DNA from: VAZQ01 sp963756715
GTDB taxonomy: Bacteria > Pseudomonadota > Alphaproteobacteria > Rhizobiales > Xanthobacteraceae
Length of the DNA: 64,000 nucleotides
Assembly: GCA_963756715.1 (NCBI GenBank)
Contig: CAVWOV010000017.1
Span: 62,001-126,000, forward strand
Direction of reading: 5' to 3'
Of the stretch, positions 37,939 through 48,082 are shown piece by piece; positions within the stretch are counted from its first letter, which is position 1, and the number at the start of each line of letters is the position of its first letter. Position numbers and translations under genes: made by a program. The notes beneath the pieces are model-generated. The model worked only from the letters and a program-made list of their open reading frames with translations, made no database searches and was not told the origin of the DNA.

Positions 37939-38436
37939 CTATTCCGTCTCCGCCAACTCGTGCAGCATGGCGAGCGCCACCGCGACCGAGGCCTCGCGCA
38001 CCTGCGTGCGGCCGATATCGCCGAACTGCTGTTCTTGATGAACGAGGCGTCGCGTGCGCGAACAGGCGGCAAAATGCACGAGCCCGACCGGCTTGCCGGG
38101 CACGGCGCCGCCGGGTCCGGCGATCCCGGTGATCGACACCGCAAGCTGTACCGGTGCGTGTGCGAGCGCGCCGCGCGCCATGGCTTCGGCGGTCTCACGG
38201 CTCACGGCGCCAAAGCGCTCCAGCATCGCTGCCGAGACGCCGAGCATCGTCTGCTTGGCGGCATTGCTGTAGGTCACGAAGGCGCGGTCGAGCACATCGG
38301 ACGAGCCGGGGATGTCGGTCAGCGTCGCGGCAACCAGTCCGCCGGTGCAGGATTCCGCCGTCGTGAGCTTGAGCTTGCGCTCGCGGCAGAGATCGAGCAG
38401 CAGGCGCGCCTTGGCGGTGAGTGCCGGATTGATCAT
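37939..38436 (-). CDS. CinA family protein (nicotinamide-nucleotide amidase)
   Basis: A 165-residue single-domain CinA C-terminal protein (PncC type) that deamidates nicotinamide mononucleotide in NAD salvage. Hallmarks: TTAESCTGGLVAATLTDIPG with the catalytic Ser, AFVTYSNAAKQTMLGV, SITGIAGPGGAVPGKPVGLV. The start overlaps the ispDF stop by 4 bases. Confidence 0.9.
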   Translation of the reverse strand: MINPALTAKARLLLDLCRERKLKLTTAESCTGGLVAATLTDIPGSSDVLDRAFVTYSNAAKQTMLGVSAAMLERFGAVSRETAEAMARGALAHAPVQLAVSITGIAGPGGAVPGKPVGLVHFAACSRTRRLVHQEQQFGDIGRTQVREASVAVALAMLHELAETE

Positions 38437-39611
38437 TCCTCACTCCAGGGCAGCCGCACGGTGGCGTTGGCGAACGCCGCCATGCCTTCGCCGCGGCCGG
38501 TGAAGCCCATCTTCTCGCTCGTGGTGGCTTTGATCGCGACGCGCGCGAGCGGCAGTCCGGCGATCTCCGCAACGCGCGCGCGGATGGCGTCGCGGTGCGG
38601 ACCGATGCGCGGCGCCTCGCAGACGACGGTGATGTCGAGGTGTGCGATTCGCCCGCCGCGGGCACGCACCCGCTCGACTGCGAACGCCAGGAACCGGTCA
38701 GAAGACGCGCCCCGCCATTGCGGATCGGAAGGGGGAAAGTGCACGCCGATGTCGCCGTCCGAAATCGCACCGAGCAACGCATCGACAAGGGCGTGAAGCA
38801 CCACGTCGGCGTCCGAATGTCCCGACAAACCCCGCTGGAATGCGATGCTTACGCCGCCCAGCATCACGTGGTCACCGTCGCCGAACTGGTGCACGTCGAA
38901 GCCGAAGCCGGTGCGGACGTCGCCGAGTTCGGCGAATTTCGCCGCTTCGGCACGCGCGAAGTCGTCGTTGGTGGTGAGCTTCACGTTCGCTACGTCCCCC
39001 TCGAAAGTCGCAACCGTCAGCCCCGCCCATTCGGCCAGCGCCGCATCGTCGGTAAAATCGTCGCGGCCGGCCGCCCGCGCGCGCCGATGCGCGTCCAATA
39101 GCACATTGAACGCAAAGGCTTGCGGCGTCTGCACGGTGCGGAGCAGGGCGCGATCGAGGGTGCCGGTGACGTTGCCGCCGGCATCCACGGTCTTCACCGT
39201 ATCCACCACCGCGATCGCCGGAATCGCCGCGCCGCTCTGCCGCGCCGCCGCGACCGCACGGTCGATCAGCGCCGCTGACGCGAACGGCCGCGCCGCATCA
39301 TGCACCAATACGATTTCCGGCTGCCGCGCCGTCAGCGCTTCTAATCCTGCAAGAACAGAGGCTTGCCGCGTGGCGCCGCCATGGACTGGCGGCAATAGAT
39401 CAAGTCCAGCGACGGCCGAGGCAAAAAGCGCGGCGTCATCCGCATGGATCACCGGCTGCACTAGCGAAATCCCGCGGTGCCGGGCCAATGTCGCGAGGCT
39501 CGGCCGGATCACCGGCTCGCCGAGGACTTGGCGGTATTGCTTGGGGATATCCCCGCCGGCGCGGAGCCCGCGACCTGCTGCCACGACGACGGCTGCGACG
39601 ATGCCTGCCAT
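38433..39611 (-). CDS. ispDF: Bifunctional IspD/IspF enzyme of the MEP isoprenoid pathway
   Basis: A 392-residue fusion. The IspD half (MEP cytidylyltransferase) has VVVAAGRGLRAGGDIPKQYR and VLVHDAARPFAS. The IspF half (MECDP synthase) has GFGFDVHQFGDGDHVMLGG, LSGHSDADVVLHALVDALLG, DIGVHFPPSDPQW and KATTSEKMGFTGRGEGMAAF. The fusion is well known in alphaproteobacteria and supports the taxonomic placement. Frame intact. Confidence 0.96.
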   Translation of the reverse strand: MAGIVAAVVVAAGRGLRAGGDIPKQYRQVLGEPVIRPSLATLARHRGISLVQPVIHADDAALFASAVAGLDLLPPVHGGATRQASVLAGLEALTARQPEIVLVHDAARPFASAALIDRAVAAARQSGAAIPAIAVVDTVKTVDAGGNVTGTLDRALLRTVQTPQAFAFNVLLDAHRRARAAGRDDFTDDAALAEWAGLTVATFEGDVANVKLTTNDDFARAEAAKFAELGDVRTGFGFDVHQFGDGDHVMLGGVSIAFQRGLSGHSDADVVLHALVDALLGAISDGDIGVHFPPSDPQWRGASSDRFLAFAVERVRARGGRIAHLDITVVCEAPRIGPHRDAIRARVAEIAGLPLARVAIKATTSEKMGFTGRGEGMAAFANATVRLPWSEE

Positions 39612-39718
39612 GTGTCCCCGAGCCTGAAAGATGGCGCCCGGGCATGGATTTAGCGCGTCCTAGGCCATCGGCATACGGGAATCCGCCGCGGCGAGAGTTA
39701 TTCATATGAGCAATTTTT

Positions 39719-39746
39719 TGCACTGCAACACTTGCGCGACGGTGCA
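39719..39746 (+). promoter_or_regulatory. Imperfect inverted repeat upstream of dusB-ntrBC
   Basis: TGCACTG and CGGTGCA, with one mismatch, lie 60 bases upstream of the dusB start. The half-sites resemble NtrC half-sites (TGCACC/GGTGCA), but the spacing is much wider than the usual 5 or so bases, so binding by NtrC is only a possibility. Confidence 0.25.
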
Positions 39747-39805
39747 GTTTGGCTAAACTCTATGCAGACAAGCGCTACAGCCTAATTCGTGTGCAGGAAT
39801 GCTAA

Positions 39806-40849
39806 GTGGCTTTATCGGCAACAACTTTCCGCCCTTCAGGGATTGCGATCGGTAATATTGCGCTGCCGAACCGGGTCATTCTAGCGCCGATGTCCGGCGT
39901 GTCGGACGCGCCGTTCCGCCGCCTCGTTGACCGGCTGGGTGCCGGTCTGGTCGTGTCCGAAATGACGGCGAGCCAGGATCTCGCCGAAGCCGATCCACGC
40001 GCGGTGCTGCGTGCCGAAGGGCAGGGCCTCTCCCCGCACGTTGTTCAGCTTGCCGGATGCGAGGCTCGCTGGATGGCCGAAGGTGCGCGGATCGCCGAGG
40101 CGTCAGGCGCCGACATCATCGATATCAACATGGGATGTCCCGCGCGGCATGTAACGGGCGGCGAGTCCGGTTCGGCGCTGATGCGCAACCTTGACCATGC
40201 GCTGACCCTGATCGCGGCCACGGTTGGCGCAGTTTCGGTTCCGGTAACGCTCAAGATGCGGCTCGGCTGGGATGATCGCTCAATCAACGCGCCCGAACTG
40301 GCGCGCCGTGCCGAGCAGGCCGGCGTGCGCCTGATCACAGTCCACGGCCGCACGCGCTGCCAGTTCTATAAGGGCAGCGCCAACTGGACCGCAATTCGTG
40401 CGGTGAAAAGTGAAATTTCGATCCCGCTCGTCGTAAACGGCGATATCGCCACCGCCGAAGACGCCGCCGCGGCGCTCGCGGCCTCGGGCGCCGATGCGGT
40501 CATGATCGGGCGCGCGGCGCAGGGCCGGCCCTGGCTGCCGGGCCAGATCGCACGCGAACTCGCATTCGGCCGACGCGAAGCCGCACCGCCGCTGGCGACG
40601 CAGTCCGAAATTGTTCAGTCGCTCTACGACGAACTGCTCATCCACCATGGCACTTCGATCGGCCGGCGCCATGCGCGCAAGCATCTGGGCTGGGCGCTCG
40701 ATGCCGCGGCCGAGACGATCGCCGCGCCCGCCGACGTGCTCAAGTTTCACCGCCACCGCGTGCTGACCGCCGAGGATCCGGCCGCGGTCCGTCGCCACCT
40801 TGCGGATGCTTACGCCGCGTTCGCCTGGAACGAGAGCAAAGCCGCATGA
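39806..40849 (+). CDS. dusB: tRNA-dihydrouridine synthase
   Basis: FMN enzyme reducing uridines in tRNA (older name nifR3 when next to ntrBC). The 347-residue protein has VILAPMSGVSDAPFRRLVDR, the catalytic Cys in NMGCPARHVTGGESGSALMR, VHGRTRCQFYKGSANW and GADAVMIGRAAQGRPWL. GTG start at 39806. Its 3' end overlaps ntrB by 4 bases, the usual arrangement in alphaproteobacteria. Confidence 0.94.
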   Translation: MALSATTFRPSGIAIGNIALPNRVILAPMSGVSDAPFRRLVDRLGAGLVVSEMTASQDLAEADPRAVLRAEGQGLSPHVVQLAGCEARWMAEGARIAEASGADIIDINMGCPARHVTGGESGSALMRNLDHALTLIAATVGAVSVPVTLKMRLGWDDRSINAPELARRAEQAGVRLITVHGRTRCQFYKGSANWTAIRAVKSEISIPLVVNGDIATAEDAAAALAASGADAVMIGRAAQGRPWLPGQIARELAFGRREAAPPLATQSEIVQSLYDELLIHHGTSIGRRHARKHLGWALDAAAETIAAPADVLKFHRHRVLTAEDPAAVRRHLADAYAAFAWNESKAA

Positions 40850-41976
40850 ACCGCCCTGAGCCCATGCCGACGTTGCCCTCGGGCACCGCTGATGCCGTGC
40901 TCGATGCGCTTCCACACCCGGTCATCATGATCGCGGACGATGGCCGGATCGCCAATGCCAACGCCGCGGCGGAGGCCTTCTTCGAGGCGTCGCTGCCATT
41001 GCTGCGGCGGCATACGCTCAACGAGCTTGTGCCGTTCGGCAGCCCGTTGCTCGCGCTGATCGATCAGGCGCGCTCCCGCGGCTCGGCGGTCAACGAGTAC
41101 AAGGTCGACCTCGGTACGCCGCGTAATCCCGGCGAACGGCTTGTCGACCTGCACGTGGCGCCGCTGCCGGACCGGGCGGATCATCTGGTGATCATGCTGC
41201 AGGAACGCACCATCGCCGACAAGATGGACCGGCAGCTCACGCATCGCGGCGCGGCGCGCTCCGTGATCGCGCTCGCCGCCATGCTGGCCCATGAAATTAA
41301 GAATCCGCTGTCCGGCATCCGCGGTGCCGCACAACTGCTCGAGCATTCGGTCGGCGACGACGATCGCTCGCTCACGCGCCTCATCTGCGACGAGACCGAC
41401 CGCATCGTGAAGCTCGTCGACCGGATGGAAGTGTTCTCCGACGAGCGGCCGGTCGAACGCGAGTCGGTCAATATTCACGCGATTTTGGAGCACGTGAAGC
41501 GGCTCGCCCAATCGGGCTTCGCCCGCCATGTCAAATTTGTCGAGGAGTACGATCCCTCGCTGCCGCCGGTGCTCGCCAATCGCGACCAGCTCATCCAGGT
41601 TTTTCTCAATCTGGTGAAGAACGCGGCCGAGGCGATCGGCGGTGACGCATCGGATGGGGAAATCCATCTCTCGACCGCATTTCGTCCGGGCGTGCGGTTG
41701 TCGCTACCCGGACATAAGACACGCGTGTCGTTACCGCTGGAATTCTGCGTCAGGGATAACGGGCCGGGCGTTCCGGACGATCTCCTGCCGCATCTGTTCG
41801 ATCCTTTCGTGACCACCAAGGCAAGCGGATCCGGGCTCGGCCTGGCACTGGTCGCAAAGATCGTCGGCGATCACGGTGGGATCATCGAATGCGAGTCGCA
41901 ACATCGACGAACCACATTTCGCGTACTCATGCCCATTTATTTGGGTGACGGCGCCGAGCCGGGCGGCGTTACCTAA
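40846..41976 (+). CDS. ntrB: Nitrogen regulation sensor kinase NtrB
   Basis: Cytosolic PII-responsive histidine kinase/phosphatase for NtrC. It has an N-terminal PAS domain (LPHPVIMIADDGRIANANAA), the phospho-acceptor His in LAHEIKNPLSGIRGAAQLLE, N-box VKNAAEAIGGD, and ATP-lid motifs VRDNGPGVPDDLLPHLFDPF and GSGLGLALVAKIVGDHGG. There are no membrane helices, as expected. 376 residues. Confidence 0.94.
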   Translation: MNRPEPMPTLPSGTADAVLDALPHPVIMIADDGRIANANAAAEAFFEASLPLLRRHTLNELVPFGSPLLALIDQARSRGSAVNEYKVDLGTPRNPGERLVDLHVAPLPDRADHLVIMLQERTIADKMDRQLTHRGAARSVIALAAMLAHEIKNPLSGIRGAAQLLEHSVGDDDRSLTRLICDETDRIVKLVDRMEVFSDERPVERESVNIHAILEHVKRLAQSGFARHVKFVEEYDPSLPPVLANRDQLIQVFLNLVKNAAEAIGGDASDGEIHLSTAFRPGVRLSLPGHKTRVSLPLEFCVRDNGPGVPDDLLPHLFDPFVTTKASGSGLGLALVAKIVGDHGGIIECESQHRRTTFRVLMPIYLGDGAEPGGVT

Positions 41977-41981
41977 AGGGG

Positions 41982-43431
41982 ATGCCAATGCCTGCGGGAA
42001 ATATCTTGGTAGCGGACGACGATGCTGCGATCCGCACCGTGCTGAATCAGGCGCTGTCGCGCGCCGGTTATGAGGTGCGCTCGACCAGCAACGCCGCAAC
42101 GCTCTGGCGCTGGGTCAGCCAGGGCGACGGCGATCTCGTCATCACCGACGTGGTGATGCCGGACGAGAACGCCTTTGACCTCCTGCCGCGCATCAAGAAG
42201 GTGCGGCCGGAATTGCCGGTCATCATCATGAGCGCGCAGAATACCTTCATGACCGCGGTGCGGGCGTCGGAGCGCGGCGCCTATGAGTACCTGCCCAAGC
42301 CTTTCGATCTCAAGGAACTGATTGCGATCGTCGGCCGCGCGCTGTCCGAGCCGAAGGAGCGCGTCCGACCGGCGGTAAAGCCCGAGGACTTTGAATCCAT
42401 CCCGCTGGTCGGACGCTCGCCGGCGATGCAGGAAATCTACCGGGTGCTGGCGCGGCTCATGCAGACCGATCTCACCGTCATGATCACGGGCGAGTCGGGA
42501 ACCGGCAAGGAGCTTGTCGCCCGCGCGCTGCACGACTACGGCAAGCGCCGCAGCGGCCCGTTCGTTGCCATCAACATGGCGGCTATCCCGCGCGACCTGA
42601 TCGAGTCCGAGCTGTTCGGGCACGAGAAGGGCGCTTTCACCGGTGCCAATACGCGCAGTTCCGGCCGCTTCGAGCAAGCCGAAGGCGGTACGCTGTTCCT
42701 CGACGAGATCGGCGACATGCCGATGGAGGCGCAGACCCGCCTGCTGCGGGTGCTGCAACAGGGCGAATACACGACAGTTGGCGGACGAACGCCGATCAAG
42801 GCCGACGTGCGCATCGTGGCCGCGAGCAACAAGGACCTGCGCATCCTGATCCAGCAAGGCCTGTTTCGAGAGGACCTGTTCTTCCGCCTTAACGTGGTAC
42901 CGCTGCGGCTTCCGCCATTGCGTGAGCGGATCGAGGACGTGCCGGACCTGATCCGCCACTTCTTCAACCAGGTCGAGCGCGAAGGGCTGCCGGCCAAGCA
43001 ATTGGAACCAAGCGCGCTCGAACGGCTCAAGCGTCACCGCTGGCCGGGCAACGTTCGCGAACTCGAAAATCTCGCGCGGCGGCTGGCGGCGCTTTATCCG
43101 CAGGAAATGATCTCTGCCACGGTCATCGACACCGAACTGTCACAGCCGGCGATGGTCTCGGCCAGCGATGAACCGCGGGCCGAGGAGGGGCTGTCGGCCT
43201 GCGGTCGAGCGGCACCTGGCTGCCTATTTCGCAAGCTTCGGCGACGAATTGCCGCCCCCCGGGCTTTATCACCGCATGCTCCGCGAGGTAGAACATCCGC
43301 TGTTGTCGGTGACACTGGCGGCAACCCGCGGCAACCAGATCCGTGCCGCCGATCTGCTCGGGGTTAACCGCAACACGTTGCGTAAGAAAATCCGCGATCT
43401 GGAGATTCAGGTCTTTCGCGGAACCGGGTGA
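41982..43431 (+). CDS. ntrC: Nitrogen regulator NtrC, sigma-54 activator (one frameshift)
   Basis: The receiver domain has ILVADDDAAIRTVLNQAL and the phospho-Asp in LVITDVVMPDENAFDLL. The AAA+ domain has Walker A TGESGTGKELVARALH, the sigma-54 loop EKGAFTGA and Walker B GTLFLDEIGDMP. The C-terminal Fis-type helix-turn-helix (TRGNQIRAADLLGVNRNTLR) follows one extra base near 43200; removing it joins GLSA to AVERHLAAYFASFGDELP. The rebuilt protein is about 482 residues. Confidence 0.94.
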
Positions 43432-43593
43432 GCGAATTCGCTCGGCCACCTGACGCCAATCGGCCACACCACAAGAATACCCGCCCTGGAATTGTCGTAA
43501 TCCGGCAACATTGTTGTAGAAAAGCATCAGTGTTGCAGGGGGCTCGCCCAGCCTGCGCGTACAGCGCGGAGTTCCGTTGGGCGAAATGGGTTA

Positions 43594-45858
43594 ATGACGC
43601 AGGTCGGGCAAACCGAGTTCGTAACCAGTGCAAGCACGCCAAGTTCGGCGTGGATCGCACGTACCGTCGGTGTATTTGCCGTCGTCCTCGCGCTTCTGTC
43701 GGCGTTGACGACCTTCATGGTGCTTGCCGGCCTTACGCCGATCGCACCAACCCATCAGGTCGTCGTTACGCTTCTTCTCGTCAATGCGGTCACGGTCGCT
43801 CTCCTCGTCGGGCTGATCGGGCGCGAGATGTGGCGGGTGATCCAGGCCCGACGGCGTGGCCGCGCCGCCGCCCGCCTGCACGTGCGTATCGTCGCTCTGT
43901 TTTCGGTGATTGCGGCTGCTCCCGCGATCCTGGTCGCGGTGGTCGCGAGCGTGACGTTGGATCGCGGTCTCGACCGCCTGTTCTCCCAGCAAACGCATTC
44001 GATGATCGAAAACTCGCTGATCGTCGCCGATGCCTATGTCCGCGAACACGCGCAATTCGCCCGCGCCGATGCGATCGCGACCGCCATCGAGCTGGCACGC
44101 GCGAAGCCGCTCTACGACCAGTCGCGCGACCAGTTTCGCAAATTCCTTGCGGTGCAGGCTTCGATCCGCGGATTACCGGCGGTCATGCTGCTCGACAAGG
44201 ATCTCAATGTCATCGAGCAGGTCGATTCACAGGTCAGCAACATCTTCAGCAAGCCGTCGCCCGACGTCCTTGCCTCGGTCAACGATACCGAGCCCCAGGT
44301 GGCGATGTTTCTCGACGCCAATTATGTCGCCGCGATCATCAAGCTGCGCGGCTATACCGACACTTATCTCTATATTGCCCGTCTGCTCGACCCGCGCGTG
44401 CTCGCGCAGTTGAACGCCACACGAGAGGGCGTCGCGCAATATGCCGACCTTGAATCGCGACGGGTCGGCGTGCAGATCGCCTTCGGCCTGATGTACACGG
44501 TAATATCGCTGATCGTGCTGTTGTCGGCGGTCTGGATCGGGCTCAATTTCGCCAACTACCTTGTCGCGCCCATTCGCCGCCTCATCGGCGCCGCCCAGGT
44601 GGTTGCGACCGGCAATCTCTATGTTCAAGTGCCAACCCGGCGGTCGGAAGGCGACCTTGCCCAGCTTGGCGAGACCTTCAACAAGATGACACAGGAACTG
44701 CGCACGCAACGCGACGATATCGTCCGCGCGCGCGATCTGATCGACAGCCGCCGCCGCTTCACCGAAGCCGTGCTGGCAAGCGCCAGCGCCGGCGTGATCG
44801 GCATCGACGCCGAAAGCCGCATCAGCATCCTCAACCGGTCGGCCGAGCGGCTGATCGGCTGTACCGAGACCGAAGCCCTTGGCCAGCCGCTGATCGAGAC
44901 CGTACCCGAACTCGCGGAGATTTTTGCGACTGCGCGCGTCGGCGTGCAGCGGCTGGTGCAGGGACTCGTCACGATCAATCGCAACGGCAAGGAGCGCAAC
45001 GTTTCAGTGCGCGTGACGAGCGAGCAATCAGGCGCGTCCGAATACGGCTACGTCGTCACGCTCGACGACATCACCGAACTCGTCAGTGCGCAACGCACGT
45101 CCGCCTGGGCCGACGTCGCGCGGCGCATCGCGCACGAAATCAAGAATCCGCTCACGCCGATCCAGTTGTCAGCCGAGCGGCTACGCCGGAAATATCTCCC
45201 GGCCATCAAAGAGGATACCACCGTCTTCACACAATGCACCGACACCATCATCCGCCAGGTCGACGACATCAAACGCATGGTCGACGAGTTCTCGCGCTTC
45301 GCCCGGATGCCGAAGCCCGTCATGGAAGTGGACAATGTCGCCGATACCGTGCGGCAAGTCGTGTTTCTGCAACGCGTCGGCAATGCCGACATCGACATCG
45401 ACGTGGAGATCGCCGAGGATCCGATGCCGGCACGGTTCGACCGGCGCCTCATCTCCCAAGGCCTCACCAACATCATCAAGAACGCGACCGAGGCCATTTC
45501 GGCGGTACCGCCGGCCGAACTGGGCCGTGGCCGCATCCGCGTCTCGGCCGAGCGCGACGGCGACGACGTCGTGATCGACGTGGTCGACAACGGGATCGGC
45601 CTGCCGAAAGAGAACCGCAGCCGGCTGCTCGAGCCCTATGTCACGACCCGGGAGAAGGGAACCGGGCTCGGCCTCGCCATCGTCGGACGGATTCTCGAGG
45701 ACCATGGCGGACGGATCGAACTCAGCGATGCGTCGGCGAAAATACCCGGGCAGCGTGGTGCCTGGATGCAGTTGCGATTTTCAGCGGTAATGCCGGGCTC
45801 GAGCGAAGCCGAACCGGCGCGTGAATCTTTGACCCCCAAACTGGCAACCGGTGCGTAA
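43594..45858 (+). CDS. ntrY: Membrane sensor histidine kinase NtrY
   Basis: A 754-residue kinase pairing with NtrX. It has several N-terminal helices (TVGVFAVVLALLSALTTFMV, VVVTLLLVNAVTVALLVGLI, IVALFSVIAAAPAILVAVVA), a periplasmic sensor, a further helix near residue 300 followed by HAMP (NYLVAPIRRLIGAAQVVATG), PAS (GVIGIDAESRISILNRSAER), the HisKA box AHEIKNPLTPIQLSAERLRR, and an HATPase with DNGIGLPKENRSRLLEPY. Frame intact. Confidence 0.94.
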   Translation: MTQVGQTEFVTSASTPSSAWIARTVGVFAVVLALLSALTTFMVLAGLTPIAPTHQVVVTLLLVNAVTVALLVGLIGREMWRVIQARRRGRAAARLHVRIVALFSVIAAAPAILVAVVASVTLDRGLDRLFSQQTHSMIENSLIVADAYVREHAQFARADAIATAIELARAKPLYDQSRDQFRKFLAVQASIRGLPAVMLLDKDLNVIEQVDSQVSNIFSKPSPDVLASVNDTEPQVAMFLDANYVAAIIKLRGYTDTYLYIARLLDPRVLAQLNATREGVAQYADLESRRVGVQIAFGLMYTVISLIVLLSAVWIGLNFANYLVAPIRRLIGAAQVVATGNLYVQVPTRRSEGDLAQLGETFNKMTQELRTQRDDIVRARDLIDSRRRFTEAVLASASAGVIGIDAESRISILNRSAERLIGCTETEALGQPLIETVPELAEIFATARVGVQRLVQGLVTINRNGKERNVSVRVTSEQSGASEYGYVVTLDDITELVSAQRTSAWADVARRIAHEIKNPLTPIQLSAERLRRKYLPAIKEDTTVFTQCTDTIIRQVDDIKRMVDEFSRFARMPKPVMEVDNVADTVRQVVFLQRVGNADIDIDVEIAEDPMPARFDRRLISQGLTNIIKNATEAISAVPPAELGRGRIRVSAERDGDDVVIDVVDNGIGLPKENRSRLLEPYVTTREKGTGLGLAIVGRILEDHGGRIELSDASAKIPGQRGAWMQLRFSAVMPGSSEAEPARESLTPKLATGA

Positions 45859-45860
45859 AC

Positions 45861-47225
45861 ATGGCCGACGATATTCTCATTGTTGACGACGAGGCGGACA
45901 TTCGGGAACTGGTGTCCGGCATTTTACAGGATGAAGGATTCGGCACGCGAACTGCGCGTGACAGCGACGACGCGCTCGCACAAGTGGCGAGCCGCCGGCC
46001 GAACCTCGTCTTCCTCGACATCTGGCTGCAAGGCAGCCGTCTCGATGGGCTGCAGCTTCTCGACGCGGTCAAACAGCAGCATCCGGAAATGCCGGTGGTG
46101 ATGATTTCCGGTCACGGCAACATCGAGACCGCGGTCGCGGCGATCAAACAGGGCGCCTACGATTTCATCGAGAAGCCGTTCAAAGCGGATCGGCTGGTGC
46201 TGGTGGCGCAGCGCGCGCTCGAGACGTCGCGCCTCAAACGCGAAGTCAAGGCGCTCAAGCAATTGTCGCCGTCTCAGCTCGTCGGCAAATCACCCTCAAT
46301 GAATCAGTTGCGCCAGACCTCCGACAAGGTGGCGCCCACCAACAGCCGAATTCTCATCGTCGGCCCTTCGGGCGCCGGCAAGGAACTGGCGGCGCGTGCG
46401 ATCCACATGCAGTCGGCCCGGGCCAACGGTCCCTTCATCGTCATCAACGCGGCGGCGATGATGCCGGAGCGCATGGAGCTTGAGTTGTTCGGGGTCGAAA
46501 AGCCGGCGGACGGCGAGGCCCGCAAGGTGGGCGCGCTTGAGGAGGCGCACGGCGGCACGCTGTTCATTGACGAGATCGCCGATATGCCGCGCGAAACGCA
46601 GAACAAGATTCTGCGCGTGCTGGTGGAGCAGAGCTTCCAGCGAGTCGGCGGCACCAGCAAGGTGCAGGTCGACGTGCGCATCATCTCGTCGACCGGACGC
46701 AACATCGAGGCCGAGATCGCGGCCGGCAAGTTCCGCGAGGACCTCTATCACCGGCTGTCCGTGGTGCCGATCCGAGTGCCGCCCCTGGCCGAGCGCCGGG
46801 AGGACATTCCGGCGCTGGTGCAGTACTTCATGGACCAGATCTCGTCGGCCACCGGTCTGCCGAAACGGCTCATCGGCGAGGATGCAATGGCCGTGCTGCA
46901 GTCGCATGATTGGCCGGGCAACGTCCGGCAACTGCGCAACAACGTCGAGCGGCTGATGATCCTTGCCGGCGGCGATCCGGACGCGGTGATCAACGCCGAC
47001 ATGCTGCCGCAGGATGTCGGCTCGATGGTCCCGTCGATGCCAGGTGGCGATGGCGGCGAGCATCTCATGGGCCTGCCGCTGCGCGATGCCCGCGAAGTGT
47101 TCGAACGTGAATATCTCGTGGCGCAGATCAGCCGGTTCGGCGGCAACATCTCCCGCACCGCTGAGTTCGTCGGCATGGAGCGCTCGGCGCTCCATCGCAA
47201 GCTCAAGGCGCTCGGGATCGACTGA
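45861..47225 (+). CDS. ntrX: Response regulator NtrX
   Basis: The 454-residue partner of NtrY has a receiver (ILIVDDEADIRELVSGILQD, LVFLDIWLQGSRLDGLQLL), an AAA+ domain with Walker A-like VGPSGAGKELAARAIH and Walker B GTLFIDEIADMP, and a C-terminal Fis helix-turn-helix (GGNISRTAEFVGMERSALHR). The GAFTGA sigma-54 loop is absent: the segment reads LFGVEKPADGEARKVGALEE. This is the usual alphaproteobacterial NtrX form, which does not act by classical sigma-54 activation. Confidence 0.94.
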   Translation: MADDILIVDDEADIRELVSGILQDEGFGTRTARDSDDALAQVASRRPNLVFLDIWLQGSRLDGLQLLDAVKQQHPEMPVVMISGHGNIETAVAAIKQGAYDFIEKPFKADRLVLVAQRALETSRLKREVKALKQLSPSQLVGKSPSMNQLRQTSDKVAPTNSRILIVGPSGAGKELAARAIHMQSARANGPFIVINAAAMMPERMELELFGVEKPADGEARKVGALEEAHGGTLFIDEIADMPRETQNKILRVLVEQSFQRVGGTSKVQVDVRIISSTGRNIEAEIAAGKFREDLYHRLSVVPIRVPPLAERREDIPALVQYFMDQISSATGLPKRLIGEDAMAVLQSHDWPGNVRQLRNNVERLMILAGGDPDAVINADMLPQDVGSMVPSMPGGDGGEHLMGLPLRDAREVFEREYLVAQISRFGGNISRTAEFVGMERSALHRKLKALGID

Positions 47226-48082
47226 TGTCGCGCATCGCCTACGTGAACGGCCGCTACCTGCCCAGGCACGCGGCGACGGTCCATATCGAAGACCGCGGCT
47301 ACCAGTTCTCCGACGGCGTCTACGAAGTCTGCGAGGTGAGGGGAGGCCGCCTCGTCGACGAGCGGCTGCACATCGCACGCCTCAAACGATCGCTCGACGA
47401 ACTGCGCATTGTCATGCCGATGTCGACCGCCGCGCTCGGCGCGGTCATCCGCGAAACCGCGCGCCGCAACCGCGTGCGCGACGGCATCGTCTATCTGCAG
47501 ATCACCCGCGGCGTGGCGCGCCGCGACCATGCCTTCCCGCCACCCGGCACCGCGCCGAGCCTGGTGGTGACCGCCCGCAATCTCGATTTCACCGGCAACG
47601 AAAAGGCGGCGGCGGACGGCATCGCGGTCATCACGGTACCGGACAACCGCTGGGAGCGCGTCGACATCAAGTCGGTCGCACTGCTCCCCAACGTGCTCGC
47701 CAAACAGGCGGCCCGCGAACAGGGTGCGAAAGAGGCCTGGTTCGTGGACCACGATGGGAATGTTACGGAGGGATCCTCGACCAACGCCTGGATCGTCACC
47801 ATGGACGGCGAGGTGGTGACCCGGCCGGCCGATCACGGAATTCTGCGGGGCATCACGCGCACCGTGCTGCTCGACGCCATCGGGGCGCAGGGCCTCAGGT
47901 TCGTCGAACGCGCATTCACGGTCGAGGAGGCCTACGGCGCGCGCGAGGCGTTTGTGAGCTCCGCCAGCATGATCGTGATGCCGGTGGTGCGGATCGACGG
48001 GCGGCCGATCGGCAACGGCGCGCCCGGGCTGATCGCGAGCGCTCTGCGGCGGGACTTCCATCGCTACGCCGAATTCTCATGA
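47225..48082 (+). CDS. dat: D-amino-acid transaminase
   Basis: Fold-type IV PLP aminotransferase of 285 residues: RIAYVNGRYLPRHAATVHIE, DRGYQFSDGVYEVCEVRGG, catalytic Lys in VDIKSVALLPNVLAKQAARE, and GNVTEGSSTNAWIVTMDGEV. It likely makes D-alanine/D-glutamate for peptidoglycan. Its ATG shares one base with the ntrX stop, and hfq follows 342 bases later, as in other Rhizobiales. Confidence 0.9.
   Translation: MSRIAYVNGRYLPRHAATVHIEDRGYQFSDGVYEVCEVRGGRLVDERLHIARLKRSLDELRIVMPMSTAALGAVIRETARRNRVRDGIVYLQITRGVARRDHAFPPPGTAPSLVVTARNLDFTGNEKAAADGIAVITVPDNRWERVDIKSVALLPNVLAKQAAREQGAKEAWFVDHDGNVTEGSSTNAWIVTMDGEVVTRPADHGILRGITRTVLLDAIGAQGLRFVERAFTVEEAYGAREAFVSSASMIVMPVVRIDGRPIGNGAPGLIASALRRDFHRYAEFS

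Noticed and set aside
39719..39746. A firm NtrC binding site upstream of dusB-ntrBC
   Set aside because: The half-sites are similar but 14 bases apart, too far for the usual site; kept only as a low-confidence feature.
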